From contig NZ_JAFA01000037.1 of the NCBI RefSeq assembly GCF_000519185.1, positions 19,873 to 83,872 of the forward strand: a DNA stretch of 64,000 nucleotides. Reading direction: 5' to 3'. Origin of the DNA: Paraburkholderia nodosa DSM 21604. Lineage in GTDB: Bacteria; Pseudomonadota; Gammaproteobacteria; Burkholderiales; Burkholderiaceae. Position 1 is the stretch's first letter, and each line of letters starts with the position of its first letter. The notes under the pieces were generated by a model that did not search any database, was not told where the DNA came from, and was given only the letters and a program-made list of their open reading frames with translations. Both the position numbers and the translations under genes were made by a program. Below are positions 1 through 8,231 of this stretch, in pieces.

Positions 1-147
1 ATCGCCGAGTGCGTGGAGGACGCCGCCATCGTGGACTGGATGATCGCGATGGGCGTGGACTACGCGCAGGGCTACGGCGTGGGCAGGCCCGCGCGGCTCG
101 ACATCCTGCGCGGGCCCGAGCTGCGCGACGTCGCCGAAGTGGGTTGA
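1..147 (+). CDS. C-terminal end of an EAL-domain protein (probable c-di-GMP phosphodiesterase), partial
   Basis: The reading frame enters from the left edge and stops with TGA at 145-147, leaving 48 residues. The tail contains GVDYAQGYGVGRP, which matches the end of EAL domains, where a conserved DYxQGYxxGxP stretch follows the last alpha/beta unit. EAL domains hydrolyse cyclic di-GMP, but the catalytic EAL and metal-binding residues lie outside the window, so activity cannot be judged. It converges on ppa across a shared terminator. A GGDEF-EAL or PAS-EAL architecture is possible and cannot be seen. Confidence 0.6.
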   Translation: MAECVEDAAIVDWMIAMGVDYAQGYGVGRPARLDILRGPELRDVAEVG

Positions 148-162
148 TCGAGCGCCCATGAA

Positions 163-197
163 AAAACCGCACGGCCTTGACAGGCACGTGCGGTTTT
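163..197. terminator. Bidirectional rho-independent terminator between the EAL gene and ppa
   Basis: An 11-bp perfect inverted repeat (AAAACCGCACG at 163-173 and its complement at 187-197) has A residues on the left and T residues on the right. It can therefore end transcription from either of the two convergent genes. Confidence 0.8.
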
Positions 198-218
198 CGA
201 TCGACCCTGCAGCGCGAT

Positions 219-746
219 TTACTTCTTGAAGTTCGCGACGCCTTCGGTGATTTCCTTGTGGGCGGCTTCGATGCCGACCCAGCCTTCGACCTTGACCCAC
301 TTGCCCTTTTCGAGCGCCTTGTAGTTCTCGAAGAAGTGCTTGATCTGGTCCTTCAGGTACTCGGGCACATCGTCGAGCGACTTGAGGTTGGCCGTCATCG
401 GGCAGACCTTGTCGTGCGGGACTGCGATCAGCTTCGCGTCGACGCCCGACTCGTCGGTCATCTGCAGCATGCCGAGCGCGCGCGAGCGCACAACCGAGCC
501 TGCCAGCAGCGGGAACGGCGTGATCACGAGCACGTCGACCGGGTCGCCGTCGCCGGAGAGCGTCTGCGGAATGAAGCCGTAGTTCACGGGATAGCGCATA
601 CCCGTGCCGACGAAACGGTCGACGACGAGCAGGCCCAGGTCCTTGTCGGCTTCGTATTTCACCGGATCGCTTTGCGCGGGAATCTCGATGATCACGTTGA
701 AGTCTTGCGGCAGATCCTTGCCGGCGGGGACATTTGCAAAGCTCAT
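219..746 (-). CDS. ppa: Inorganic pyrophosphatase, family I
   Basis: Cytoplasmic enzyme that hydrolyses pyrophosphate to phosphate and so pulls biosynthetic reactions forward. The 175-residue product has the usual length for bacterial family I enzymes. The signature DGDPVD (residues 66-71) carries the Mg-binding aspartates, and the N-terminal EIP motif and RYPVNYGF stretch are intact. The frame is open much further upstream, but the start MSFANVP at 746 fits the family and has a purine-rich AGAGAG stretch before it. It is a single gene, divergent from the aldehyde dehydrogenase. Confidence 0.96.
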   Translation of the reverse strand: MSFANVPAGKDLPQDFNVIIEIPAQSDPVKYEADKDLGLLVVDRFVGTGMRYPVNYGFIPQTLSGDGDPVDVLVITPFPLLAGSVVRSRALGMLQMTDESGVDAKLIAVPHDKVCPMTANLKSLDDVPEYLKDQIKHFFENYKALEKGKWVKVEGWVGIEAAHKEITEGVANFKK

Positions 747-1054
747 GAGCGCTCTCTGTTGAGAAGGGAAAAAATCGACGGCTCGCGCGGAAAAACGGCG
801 CGGAACCGAACGTCGCGGACGTTGGAGGATGGACGCCATTATAGCCAATCGGCCAGGGCGGCCGGCAGTTCGGCCCAGGGCTTTCCCGCACGCAGATGAA
901 GTGTCTGCTGAATTCCTGCGCGTGGCGCCCGCAATTGGCGCGATAATCGACCTGCCGGCGCGGCCTTCCATCGGGCGATCCGAGGCACGCTTCGGCGACG
1001 TTTCCCGTTTTGCGTTTCCCTCCCTCGTTTCACCCCCATTTACGAGGCGCATGC
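747..1054. other. Divergent intergenic region, ppa and aldehyde dehydrogenase
   Basis: No gene is supported in these 308 bases. They hold the ppa promoter candidate near 840 and, on the other strand, only a weak GATAAT at 942-947 as a possible -10 for the dehydrogenase. Open frames crossing the region are extensions of neighbouring genes or GC-driven shadows. Confidence 0.6.
838..843 (-). promoter_or_regulatory. Candidate -10 element for ppa
   Basis: The minus strand reads a perfect TATAAT at 843-838, about 90 bases before the ppa start. No good -35 is seen at 16-18 bases, so this rests on the -10 alone. Confidence 0.5.
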
Positions 1055-2494
1055 ATGGAAGAAGCGAAGCACTTCATCGGCGGCGAATGGCAATCGCCCG
1101 CCAGCGGCGAGACGCTCGCCGCGATCGATCCCTCCACCGGCCAGCCCTTCGCGCAGCTCGCGCGCGGCAATGCCACCGACATCGACTCGGCCGTCACCGC
1201 CGCACGCAAAGCCTACGAGGGCGCCTGGGGCGCACTGAGCGCCACTGAGCGCGGGCGAGTGCTGTTCGCACTCTCGGGCCTCGTCGGCCAGCACAAGGAA
1301 GCACTCGCGCAGCTCGAAGCGCGCGACACCGGCAAGCCGCTCACTCAGGCGCGCGCCGACGCCGCTGCGCTCGCGCGCTATTTCGAGTTCTACGCAGGCG
1401 CCGCCGACAAGCTGCACGGCGAAACGCTGCCCTACCAGGCCGGCTACACGGTGCTCACGGTGCGCGAGCCGCACGGCGTGACGGGCCACATCGTGCCCTG
1501 GAACTACCCGATGCAGATCTTCGGCCGCAGCGTGGGCGCGGCGCTCGCCACCGGCAACGCGTGCGTGGTGAAGCCCGCCGAGGACGCCTGCGTGTCGCTG
1601 CTGCGCGTGGCCGAACTCGCGCGCGAAGCCGGTCTGCCCGCCGGCGCGCTCAACATCGTCACCGGGCTCGGGCATGAGGCGGGCGCGGCGCTCGCGGGGC
1701 ATCCGGGTATCGACCACATCTCGTTCACGGGCTCGCCGCAAACGGGCAAGCTCGTCGCGCAGATGGCCGCCGAACACCACGTGCCCGTCACGCTCGAACT
1801 GGGCGGCAAGTCGCCGCAAATTGTCTTCGCCGATGCCGATTTCGACGCCGCGCTGCCCGTGCTCGTCGCCGCGATCGTGCAGAACGCGGGGCAGACCTGT
1901 TCGGCGGGCAGCCGCGTGCTGATCGAGCGCGGCGCCTATGAGCCGCTCATCGACCGGCTCGCCGCGTCGTTTGGCAAGTTGCGCGTGGGCCCGGCCAGTG
2001 CCGATCTCGACTGCGGCCCGCTCATCAACGAGAAGCAGCGCCAGCGCGTGCGCGGCTTTCTCGACGAAGCGGCCGCGAGCCGCATCGCCACGGCGGCGAG
2101 CGGCCGGCTCGAAGCCGATGCGCCCAGCGGCGGCTTCTACGAAGTCCCGACGCTCCTGCGCGACGTGCCGCCGCAAAGCCGCCTCGCTCAGGAGGAAGTG
2201 TTCGGCCCGGTGCTCGCGGCCATGCCCTTCGAGAGCGAGGAAGAAGCGCTCGCGCTCGCCAACGGCACGCCTTATGGCCTCGTCGCCAGCATCTGGACGC
2301 GCGACGGCGCGCGCCAGATGCGTCTCGCCCGGCGCGTGCGCGCGGGCCAGGTGTTCGTCAACAACTACGGCGCGGGCGGCGGCGTCGAATTGCCGTTCGG
2401 CGGCACGCGGCACTCGGGACACGGGCGCGAAAAAGGCTTCGAAGCGCTCTATGGCTTCACGGTGCTCAAGACCATCGCGATCCGGCACGGCTGA
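1055..2494 (+). CDS. NAD(P)-dependent aldehyde dehydrogenase
   Basis: ALDH superfamily enzyme that oxidises an aldehyde to a carboxylate in the cytoplasm. The 479-residue product is full length. Catalytic residues are visible: Cys282 in GQTCSAGSR, the general base Glu248 in TLELGG and Asn150 in VPWNYP. ATG at 1055 is preceded by ACGAGG. The downstream SDR oxidoreductase (30 bases away) and MFS carrier suggest a small catabolic unit in which the SDR makes, or shares, an intermediate that this enzyme oxidises. The substrate cannot be told from sequence; betaine aldehyde, succinate semialdehyde and sugar-derived aldehydes are all possible. Confidence 0.9.
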   Translation: MEEAKHFIGGEWQSPASGETLAAIDPSTGQPFAQLARGNATDIDSAVTAARKAYEGAWGALSATERGRVLFALSGLVGQHKEALAQLEARDTGKPLTQARADAAALARYFEFYAGAADKLHGETLPYQAGYTVLTVREPHGVTGHIVPWNYPMQIFGRSVGAALATGNACVVKPAEDACVSLLRVAELAREAGLPAGALNIVTGLGHEAGAALAGHPGIDHISFTGSPQTGKLVAQMAAEHHVPVTLELGGKSPQIVFADADFDAALPVLVAAIVQNAGQTCSAGSRVLIERGAYEPLIDRLAASFGKLRVGPASADLDCGPLINEKQRQRVRGFLDEAAASRIATAASGRLEADAPSGGFYEVPTLLRDVPPQSRLAQEEVFGPVLAAMPFESEEEALALANGTPYGLVASIWTRDGARQMRLARRVRAGQVFVNNYGAGGGVELPFGGTRHSGHGREKGFEALYGFTVLKTIAIRHG

Positions 2495-2524
2495 ATCATG
2501 TCGATAAACATGAACGGAGACACC

Positions 2525-3283
2525 ATGCGACTCAAGGGCAAGACGGCCGTCGTGACCGGCGGCGGCTCGGGCTTCGGCGAAGGGATCGCCAGGACCTATG
2601 CGCGCGAAGGCGCGAACGTCGTCATCAACGATCTGAACGGCGACGCCGCCGAGCGCGTGGCGAGCGAGATCGCGCTCGCAGGCGGCAAGGCCATCGCCGT
2701 GCAAGGCGACATCACGCGCGAAGCCGACTGGCACGCGCTGCGCGAGGCGGCGATCGTTGACTTCGGCAGCGTGCAGATCGTCGTCAACAACGCGGGCACC
2801 ACGCATCGCAACAAGCCCGTGCTCGAAGTGAGCGAAGCGGAGTTCGACCGCGTGTATGCGGTCAACGTGAAGGGTCTCTACTGGAGCGTGCGCGCGTTCG
2901 TGCCGCACTTTCGCGAGCGCGGCGGCGGCGCGTTCGTCAACATCGCATCGACGGCCGGCATCCGGCCCCGGCCCGGGCTCGTCTGGTACAACGGCAGCAA
3001 GGGCGCGATGATCGTGGCCAGCAAGGCGCTCGCCGCCGAACTGGGCCCCGACCAGATTCGCGTGAACTGCGTGAATCCCGTGATTGGCGACACGGGCCTC
3101 ACGGCGGAGTTCATGGGCGTGCCCGACACGCCCGAGAACCGCCAGCGCTTCGTCGCGACCATTCCGCTCGGGCGCTTTTCCACGCCGCAGGACGTGGCCA
3201 ATGCGTGTCTCTATCTCGCCTCGGATGAGGCGGCGTTCATCACCGGCACCTGCATCGAAGTGGATGGCGGGCGCTGCGTGTAA
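2525..3283 (+). CDS. Short-chain dehydrogenase/reductase (SDR), classical type
   Basis: A 252-residue classical SDR with a Rossmann nucleotide-binding motif TGGGSGFG (11-18), the structural NNAG (88-91) and the catalytic set Ser142, Tyr155 and Lys159 (YNGSK). Asp36 after beta-2 (VINDLN) points to NAD rather than NADP. The start at 2525 has GGAGA just upstream; an in-frame ATG at 2498 would add nine residues and lacks a site. It follows the aldehyde dehydrogenase by 30 bases and precedes an MFS carrier, so they may be co-transcribed. It resembles glucose 1-dehydrogenase or 3-oxoacyl reductase relatives, but the substrate is not identifiable. Confidence 0.88.
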   Translation: MRLKGKTAVVTGGGSGFGEGIARTYAREGANVVINDLNGDAAERVASEIALAGGKAIAVQGDITREADWHALREAAIVDFGSVQIVVNNAGTTHRNKPVLEVSEAEFDRVYAVNVKGLYWSVRAFVPHFRERGGGAFVNIASTAGIRPRPGLVWYNGSKGAMIVASKALAAELGPDQIRVNCVNPVIGDTGLTAEFMGVPDTPENRQRFVATIPLGRFSTPQDVANACLYLASDEAAFITGTCIEVDGGRCV

Positions 3284-3323
3284 TTGCGCGCTCTAGCTGA
3301 CCGATCGGTGTTTTCCCCGACAG

Positions 3324-3359
3324 ATACGCGCCGTTGCGGCACGGCGGCGCGTATAGAAT
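3324..3359 (+). promoter_or_regulatory. Candidate MFS gene promoter overlapped by a 10-bp inverted repeat
   Basis: ATACGCGCCG at 3324-3333 is repeated inverted at 3345-3354 with an 11-base spacer. A -10-like TAGAAT lies at 3354-3359, so the repeat covers the -35 to -10 interval. No T-run follows, which argues for an operator rather than a terminator. A smaller repeat, CCGCC/GGCGG, follows at 3383-3399. Confidence 0.4.
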
Positions 3360-3434
3360 GATCGTGCTTTCGCGTCGAATACCCGCCATAACAAGGCGGC
3401 AATACAACAAGCACGACCGAGATTTGGAGACACC

Positions 3435-4754
3435 ATGGCCAGTCCAGCGAATCATCTGCCGCAAGCGGGAGCGGGCGCCCCGCCTTCCGCCTTCGAAGAA
3501 GCCACGTACCGCAAAGTCGCGTGGCGCCTCATTCCGCTTCTCATGCTGTGTTACGTGGTCGCGTATCTGGACCGCGTCAACGTGGGCTTCGCCAAGCTGC
3601 AGATGAGTTCGGCGCTCAATCTCTCCGATGCGGTTTATGGCTTCGGCGCAGGCATTTTCTTCATCGGCTACTTTCTGTTCGAAGTGCCAAGCAATATCAT
3701 CCTGCATCGCGTGGGCGCTCGCGTGTGGATCGCGCGCATCATGGTCACGTGGGGCCTCGTCTCGATCCTGACGATGTTCGTCACCACACCGACCATGTTC
3801 TACGTGATGCGCTTTCTGCTCGGCCTGTGCGAGGCGGGCTTCTTCCCCGGCATCATCCTCTATCTCACCTACTGGTATCCGGCGCACCGCCGCGGGCGCA
3901 TGACCACGTGGTTCATGACGGCCATCGCGCTGTCGGGCGTGATCGGCGGTCCGGTGTCGGGCTGGATTCTCAAGTCCTTCGACGGCGCGAACGGCTGGCA
4001 AGGCTGGCAGTGGCTGTTCCTGCTCGAAGGGCTGCCTTCGGTGATCGTCGGCGTGCTGGTGTTCTTCGTACTCGATGACCGCATCGGCAAAGCGAAGTGG
4101 CTCACGGAGGAAGAGCGCGCGCTGCTCGAACGCAACATCGCCATGGAGGACGCCACCAAGGAAGACCCGCCGATCATGACCGTGCTCACGAGCGCGCGCG
4201 TGCTGGTGATGAGCTTCACCTACTTCTCGTTCGTGATGGGGCTCTACGGCGTGAGCTTCTGGCTGCCCACCATCATCAAGGCGACGGGCGTGAAAGACGC
4301 GCTCACGATCGGCCTGCTTTCGGCGATTCCGTTCGCCGCGGCCGTGGTCGGCATGGTGCTGGTGGCGAAGAGCGCCGACCGCACGCGCGAGCGCCGCTGG
4401 CACATCGCCGTGCCGGCCGCCATCGGCGCGCTCGGCCTCGTGCTGTCGGTCACGTGGGCGCACGACACCACGCTCGCGATGACGGCGCTCACCATCGCGA
4501 CCATGGGCATTCTCACCACGCTGCCGCTGTTCTGGAGCCTGCCCACGGCCTGGCTCGCGGGCACGGGCGCGGCGGCCGGCATCGCGCTGATCAACTCGAT
4601 CGGCAATCTCGCGGGCTTCCTGAGCCCGTATGCGGTGGGCTGGCTCAAGCAGGCCACCTCGGCCAACGATTCGGGCATGTACATGCTCGCGGCGTTCATG
4701 ATCCTGGGCGGTTTGCTCGCGCTTTCGGCGCCGGCGAAGCTCGTGAACCGCTAA
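3435..4754 (+). CDS. MFS transporter, anion:cation symporter (ACS) type
   Basis: A 439-residue inner-membrane carrier with about 12 hydrophobic helices in two halves and a central cytoplasmic loop near residues 205-240. The N-terminal pattern, AYLDRVNVGFAKLQM followed by YGFGAGIFFIGYFLFEVPSN, is typical of the ACS family, whose members import organic anions such as phthalate, tartrate, glucarate and other sugar acids by proton symport. ATG at 3435 follows GGAGACACC. Its position after an ALDH and an SDR suggests that it imports the substrate they degrade. The exact ligand is unknown. Confidence 0.9.
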   Translation: MASPANHLPQAGAGAPPSAFEEATYRKVAWRLIPLLMLCYVVAYLDRVNVGFAKLQMSSALNLSDAVYGFGAGIFFIGYFLFEVPSNIILHRVGARVWIARIMVTWGLVSILTMFVTTPTMFYVMRFLLGLCEAGFFPGIILYLTYWYPAHRRGRMTTWFMTAIALSGVIGGPVSGWILKSFDGANGWQGWQWLFLLEGLPSVIVGVLVFFVLDDRIGKAKWLTEEERALLERNIAMEDATKEDPPIMTVLTSARVLVMSFTYFSFVMGLYGVSFWLPTIIKATGVKDALTIGLLSAIPFAAAVVGMVLVAKSADRTRERRWHIAVPAAIGALGLVLSVTWAHDTTLAMTALTIATMGILTTLPLFWSLPTAWLAGTGAAAGIALINSIGNLAGFLSPYAVGWLKQATSANDSGMYMLAAFMILGGLLALSAPAKLVNR

Positions 4755-4778
4755 ACGCAAGACGGCTTCCGCAAAAAC

Positions 4779-4810
4779 AAACGGCCGCCTGTTTTGCAGG
4801 CGGCCGTTTT
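4779..4810. terminator. Bidirectional terminator between the MFS gene and hemY
   Basis: A 13-bp perfect stem (4779-4791 with 4797-4809) with a five-base loop, A residues before and T residues after. It serves both convergent genes. Confidence 0.85.
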
Positions 4811-4841
4811 CGTTGCGGCTTCGGATTCGTGGTGCGCTTCT

Positions 4842-6041
4842 TTACACCACGTTCATCGACAGCGCGCTTTCGCGATAGTGCGAAGCGGCCTTATCGCCGT
4901 CGCCGAGCTGCTCGTGCAGGCGCGCGAGTGCGCGATGCGAGCGGATCTTGAGCGGCTCGTTCTGCGTCGCGTCGGCAGACTTGAGCGCGGCTTCGAGGAA
5001 CGACTGCGCCTTGCCCCACAGCTGCTGCTTCAGGCACAGGCGGCCCAGCGCGAACAGCAGGTCGCCGTCCTCGGGACGTTCCTTGCGCCACGCCTCGGCC
5101 TTCTGGATGAGCGGCAGCGCGTCACTGCCCGCGGTGTCCGGATAGCGGCGCAGCAAGCGCGCGTCCCAGTTCTGCGCGAGCGCTTCTTCGACGATCTTGC
5201 GTGCGTCGGCCTGGCGATCGAGTGCGATCAGCAGTTCGGCGGCGCAATCGGCAAGACGCGGCGAGTGACGCTCGACGTTCGAGAGCGACTGCCAAAGCTC
5301 GAGCAACGCATCGGCGTTGTGACGACGGTCGCGCAGCAGATTTTCCGCCGCGAGCTGGCGCAGGCGCACGGCCACGGCCGGGTGCAACGCCTCGCGTTTT
5401 TCCAGCGTCTTCACGAGCTTGAGCACTTCGCTCCAGTTCTTGAGCTGCTGCTGCGCGCGCAGCGCGATCTGTTGCGCGTGGATGCGGCGACCGCCCTGCG
5501 TGCGCATTTCGGTGAGCGCGGCGAGCGCGCCATCGGCGTCGCGGCCGTCGGCGCGCATGTCGGCGGTGGCCATGAGGCGCGCTTCCTGGAGGTCGGGGTC
5601 GTCGACCTGGGTGAGCCATTCGTCGCGGCGCGCGTATTCATGCAGACGATGCGCGGCCGTCGCGGCGATCAGGCCCGCGGCGCTCGTATTCTTCGCGTCG
5701 GCGAGCGAATCGCGCGCGGCTTTCTCGGCGCGCGAGAAGCGGCCCGCGTAGAGATTGCCCACGGCGTCGCGCAGCGCCGAGTTCGCCTTCTCGGCACGCA
5801 TGCGCGCGCGGTAGGCGCCCACGCGGCGCGGCATCGTCACGATGTTGCGTGCGAAACGCAGGATCGCGTAAAGCAGCAGGAACGCCACCACGATGCCGAC
5901 CACGAACAGGTTGAGCGAGACGTCCACGCGATACGGCGGGTAGACGAGCAGCACCTGGCCGGTGTCGAAGCGCCCGACGGTCGCGAGCGCGACGGCAATC
6001 GCGAAGAGTAGCGCGAGCCAGAGGAGTCCACGGATCGCCAT
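4842..6041 (-). CDS. hemY: HemY, heme-biosynthesis-associated membrane protein with TPR repeats
   Basis: A 399-residue inner-membrane protein. Two N-terminal hydrophobic segments (about 4-22 and 42-62) carry the HemY N-terminal domain, including RFDTGQVLLVYPPYRVDVSLN, and the remainder is an alpha-helical, TPR-like region (about 75-390). This proteobacterial HemY is not the oxygen-dependent protoporphyrinogen oxidase of Gram-positives that shares the name; its role is thought to be coordination of heme synthesis. Only three bases separate its ATG from the hemDX stop, so it is the last gene of hemC-hemDX-hemY. Confidence 0.92.
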   Translation of the reverse strand: MAIRGLLWLALLFAIAVALATVGRFDTGQVLLVYPPYRVDVSLNLFVVGIVVAFLLLYAILRFARNIVTMPRRVGAYRARMRAEKANSALRDAVGNLYAGRFSRAEKAARDSLADAKNTSAAGLIAATAAHRLHEYARRDEWLTQVDDPDLQEARLMATADMRADGRDADGALAALTEMRTQGGRRIHAQQIALRAQQQLKNWSEVLKLVKTLEKREALHPAVAVRLRQLAAENLLRDRRHNADALLELWQSLSNVERHSPRLADCAAELLIALDRQADARKIVEEALAQNWDARLLRRYPDTAGSDALPLIQKAEAWRKERPEDGDLLFALGRLCLKQQLWGKAQSFLEAALKSADATQNEPLKIRSHRALARLHEQLGDGDKAASHYRESALSMNVV

Positions 6042-6044
6042 GTC

Positions 6045-8231
6045 TTACCCCCGGCTCCGGTATTGCTGGATCGCCTTCAGGCTCGTGTCGAGCGTGGGCA
6101 GCGTGACGGCGGCCGAGCCGTCGTTTACTTCCTTGAGCAGCTCGCGCACGGTTTGCGTGTCTTTCGACGCGCCGTCGAAGTAGCGCGCGAGCGTGGCGTC
6201 GGCGGCCGCGAGGTCGGACTTGAGCGTGTCCTGATTGCGCGAGAGCAGCGAGAGGCGCGCCGAAAGCAGACGCAGCTTCAGGTTCTGGCGCACGAAATAG
6301 CCTTGATCGGGCGAAACGAGCATGGCGTCCGCGTTGTCGATGCGGCGCACCTGCACGAGGCTCGTGATCTGCTTGCCCACGCCGTCGACGAACGTGTCGA
6401 TCCACACCTTCCATTTCGGCTGGTTGGTCGCCGCGGCAACCTGGGCGATATCGGCGGGCTGTGCAGCCTCCGGCTTCGTATGCGCGACGATCGCCTCACC
6501 CGAAAGCGGCAGCGAGTCGATCTGGCCGAGCGCGGTGTCGAGCTTGATGGCGAGACCCGTGAGGTCGGTCGACGGCGCGGCCTTGAGCTTGTCGATGTCC
6601 TGCGCGATCGCCTTGCGCACGGCGATGGCCTGCGCGTTGTCGGAGGCGGCAAGGCGCGTGTCGGCGCTTTGCAGCGCGAACAGCGCGAGCTGCGTGTTGC
6701 CCGTGAGCTGGAGCTGTTCGCTCGCGCTCGACAGCATCTGGCCGACTTCGGCGAGCGTCCAGTCGTCGCGGCTCTTCGACAGATCGGCGTATTGCTGCGC
6801 GAGCGCCTGCTGCGAATTCTGCGCGTCGGCGATCTTGCCTTCGAGCTGGGCGATCTGCTTGTCGATCTGCTGTGAGCCTGCCGCGACCTGGTCGGCGCGT
6901 GCGCGCAACGCGGCGGTCTGCTGCTCGCTTGCCTGCTGGCGTTGAATGGCCTGCATGCCGAGGTTGTCGACCTTGCGATTGAGGAGATAGCCGCCTGCGC
7001 CCGAGCCCGCCGCGACCAGCACCAGGACGAGCCACAGCAGCGCCGTGCCCGCGCCGCGGCGCCCGTTGCCCGCGCCCGGCGGCGGCGTCAGCGGCGCGGA
7101 AGACCCCGCGCCCGACGACGCATACGAAGGCCGCGCCGATGCGCTGCCCGATGCCGACGCGCTGCTGGAAACCGCCGCCCCCGTGGTGACGGCGCCCTGG
7201 TTTGCTGTGCTGCTTGAGTTGTTCGAATCTGTCATGCGTGGGTTGGCCGGCGCCTGGGCCGGAGTGTTCTGAACCGGTTGAACAACGGAAGAAGCGAGGC
7301 CTAGCAGCGTCTCGACGATGCGTACGTCGCCCGCGCCGGACACCGTAATCCTATCAAAACCCATTGAGCGCGCCGTCTCGGCGATCCGCGGGTGGGGCGC
7401 GACGAGCGGCGCGTGACGCAGCTCGACGATCTCGCCCGCCGTGAGGTGCTCGCGCGCGAGTTCGTCGAGGTTGCGCACGCCCTCTGAGCTCGTGACGAGC
7501 CACGCGTGCGGCGCGCCTTCGAGCAGCGCATGCACCTGGGTCCAGGCGGCGATGGGCGGCTCGGGCACGACACGGCGGTAAGCCGCCACGGTCTCCACCT
7601 CGGCGCCCGCTTCGCGCAGACGCTCGGCGAGCCACTCGCGGCCGCCGTCGCCGCGCACAATCAGGACACGCTTGCCCGCAAACGCGTCCACGCCGAAGGT
7701 CGTTTCGAGCGCCGCGTAGAGCGACTCCGAATCGAAGCGCGCGGCCTCTTCTTCCCCCACGCCCGAAGGGCTCACCACACGATGCTCGGGTGCCGCCACG
7801 CCGTGCCGCTCGAGCGCGGCCACGCTCGCCGGGCCGACCACGGCCACGGGCAACGCAGGCGGCCAGATCGAGGACACCGCGGCATAGCACGCGAACGCGC
7901 GATCGACGGCGTTCGGCGAAACGAACACGACGAGCGCATAACGTTCGAGCGCGCCGAGCGCGGCGCGCAACGGCGCGTCGTCGGTCACGGGCGCAATGGA
8001 GATGAGCGGGAAGTCGAGCGTGCGCATGCCGTGCTGCGCGAGTTGCCCGGCGAGACCATCCGACTGACCGGCCGGCCGGGTAATGACGACGGTGAACGGT
8101 GTGCCGCCACCATGGCTGTTATCGCCGCTCGACGGTGACGCGCGCTTCGCGCCAGTGGAGGCGTCGCCCGGGCCACCCCACTCGTCGGGCTGGCCGGCTT
8201 TACCGTACGGTTGCCAGGAGCCGGCCATCAT
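6045..8231 (-). CDS. hemDX: HemDX fusion: uroporphyrinogen-III synthase joined to a HemX-type membrane protein
   Basis: One frame of about 728 residues covers two proteins that are separate in enterics. After a polar lead of about 45 residues, a HemD domain (about 46-310, from FTVVITRPAG to DRITVSGAGD) cyclises and flips ring D of hydroxymethylbilane. A Ser/Ala/Pro/Gly-rich linker (about 330-395) leads to one transmembrane helix (LLWLVLVLVAAGSGAGGYLL). A Gln-rich coiled coil and the HemX domain follow, probably in the periplasm. HemX has been annotated as a uroporphyrinogen methyltransferase, but no such motifs are visible. ATG 8231 overlaps the hemC stop as ATGATG; 8228 is the alternative. 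Confidence 0.9.
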   Translation of the reverse strand: MMAGSWQPYGKAGQPDEWGGPGDASTGAKRASPSSGDNSHGGGTPFTVVITRPAGQSDGLAGQLAQHGMRTLDFPLISIAPVTDDAPLRAALGALERYALVVFVSPNAVDRAFACYAAVSSIWPPALPVAVVGPASVAALERHGVAAPEHRVVSPSGVGEEEAARFDSESLYAALETTFGVDAFAGKRVLIVRGDGGREWLAERLREAGAEVETVAAYRRVVPEPPIAAWTQVHALLEGAPHAWLVTSSEGVRNLDELAREHLTAGEIVELRHAPLVAPHPRIAETARSMGFDRITVSGAGDVRIVETLLGLASSVVQPVQNTPAQAPANPRMTDSNNSSSTANQGAVTTGAAVSSSASASGSASARPSYASSGAGSSAPLTPPPGAGNGRRGAGTALLWLVLVLVAAGSGAGGYLLNRKVDNLGMQAIQRQQASEQQTAALRARADQVAAGSQQIDKQIAQLEGKIADAQNSQQALAQQYADLSKSRDDWTLAEVGQMLSSASEQLQLTGNTQLALFALQSADTRLAASDNAQAIAVRKAIAQDIDKLKAAPSTDLTGLAIKLDTALGQIDSLPLSGEAIVAHTKPEAAQPADIAQVAAATNQPKWKVWIDTFVDGVGKQITSLVQVRRIDNADAMLVSPDQGYFVRQNLKLRLLSARLSLLSRNQDTLKSDLAAADATLARYFDGASKDTQTVRELLKEVNDGSAAVTLPTLDTSLKAIQQYRSRG

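Noticed and set aside
6045..7300. Annotating the HemX half as uroporphyrinogen-III methyltransferase
   Set aside because: No SAM-binding methyltransferase motifs are present; the true enzyme is cobA at 59748-60536.
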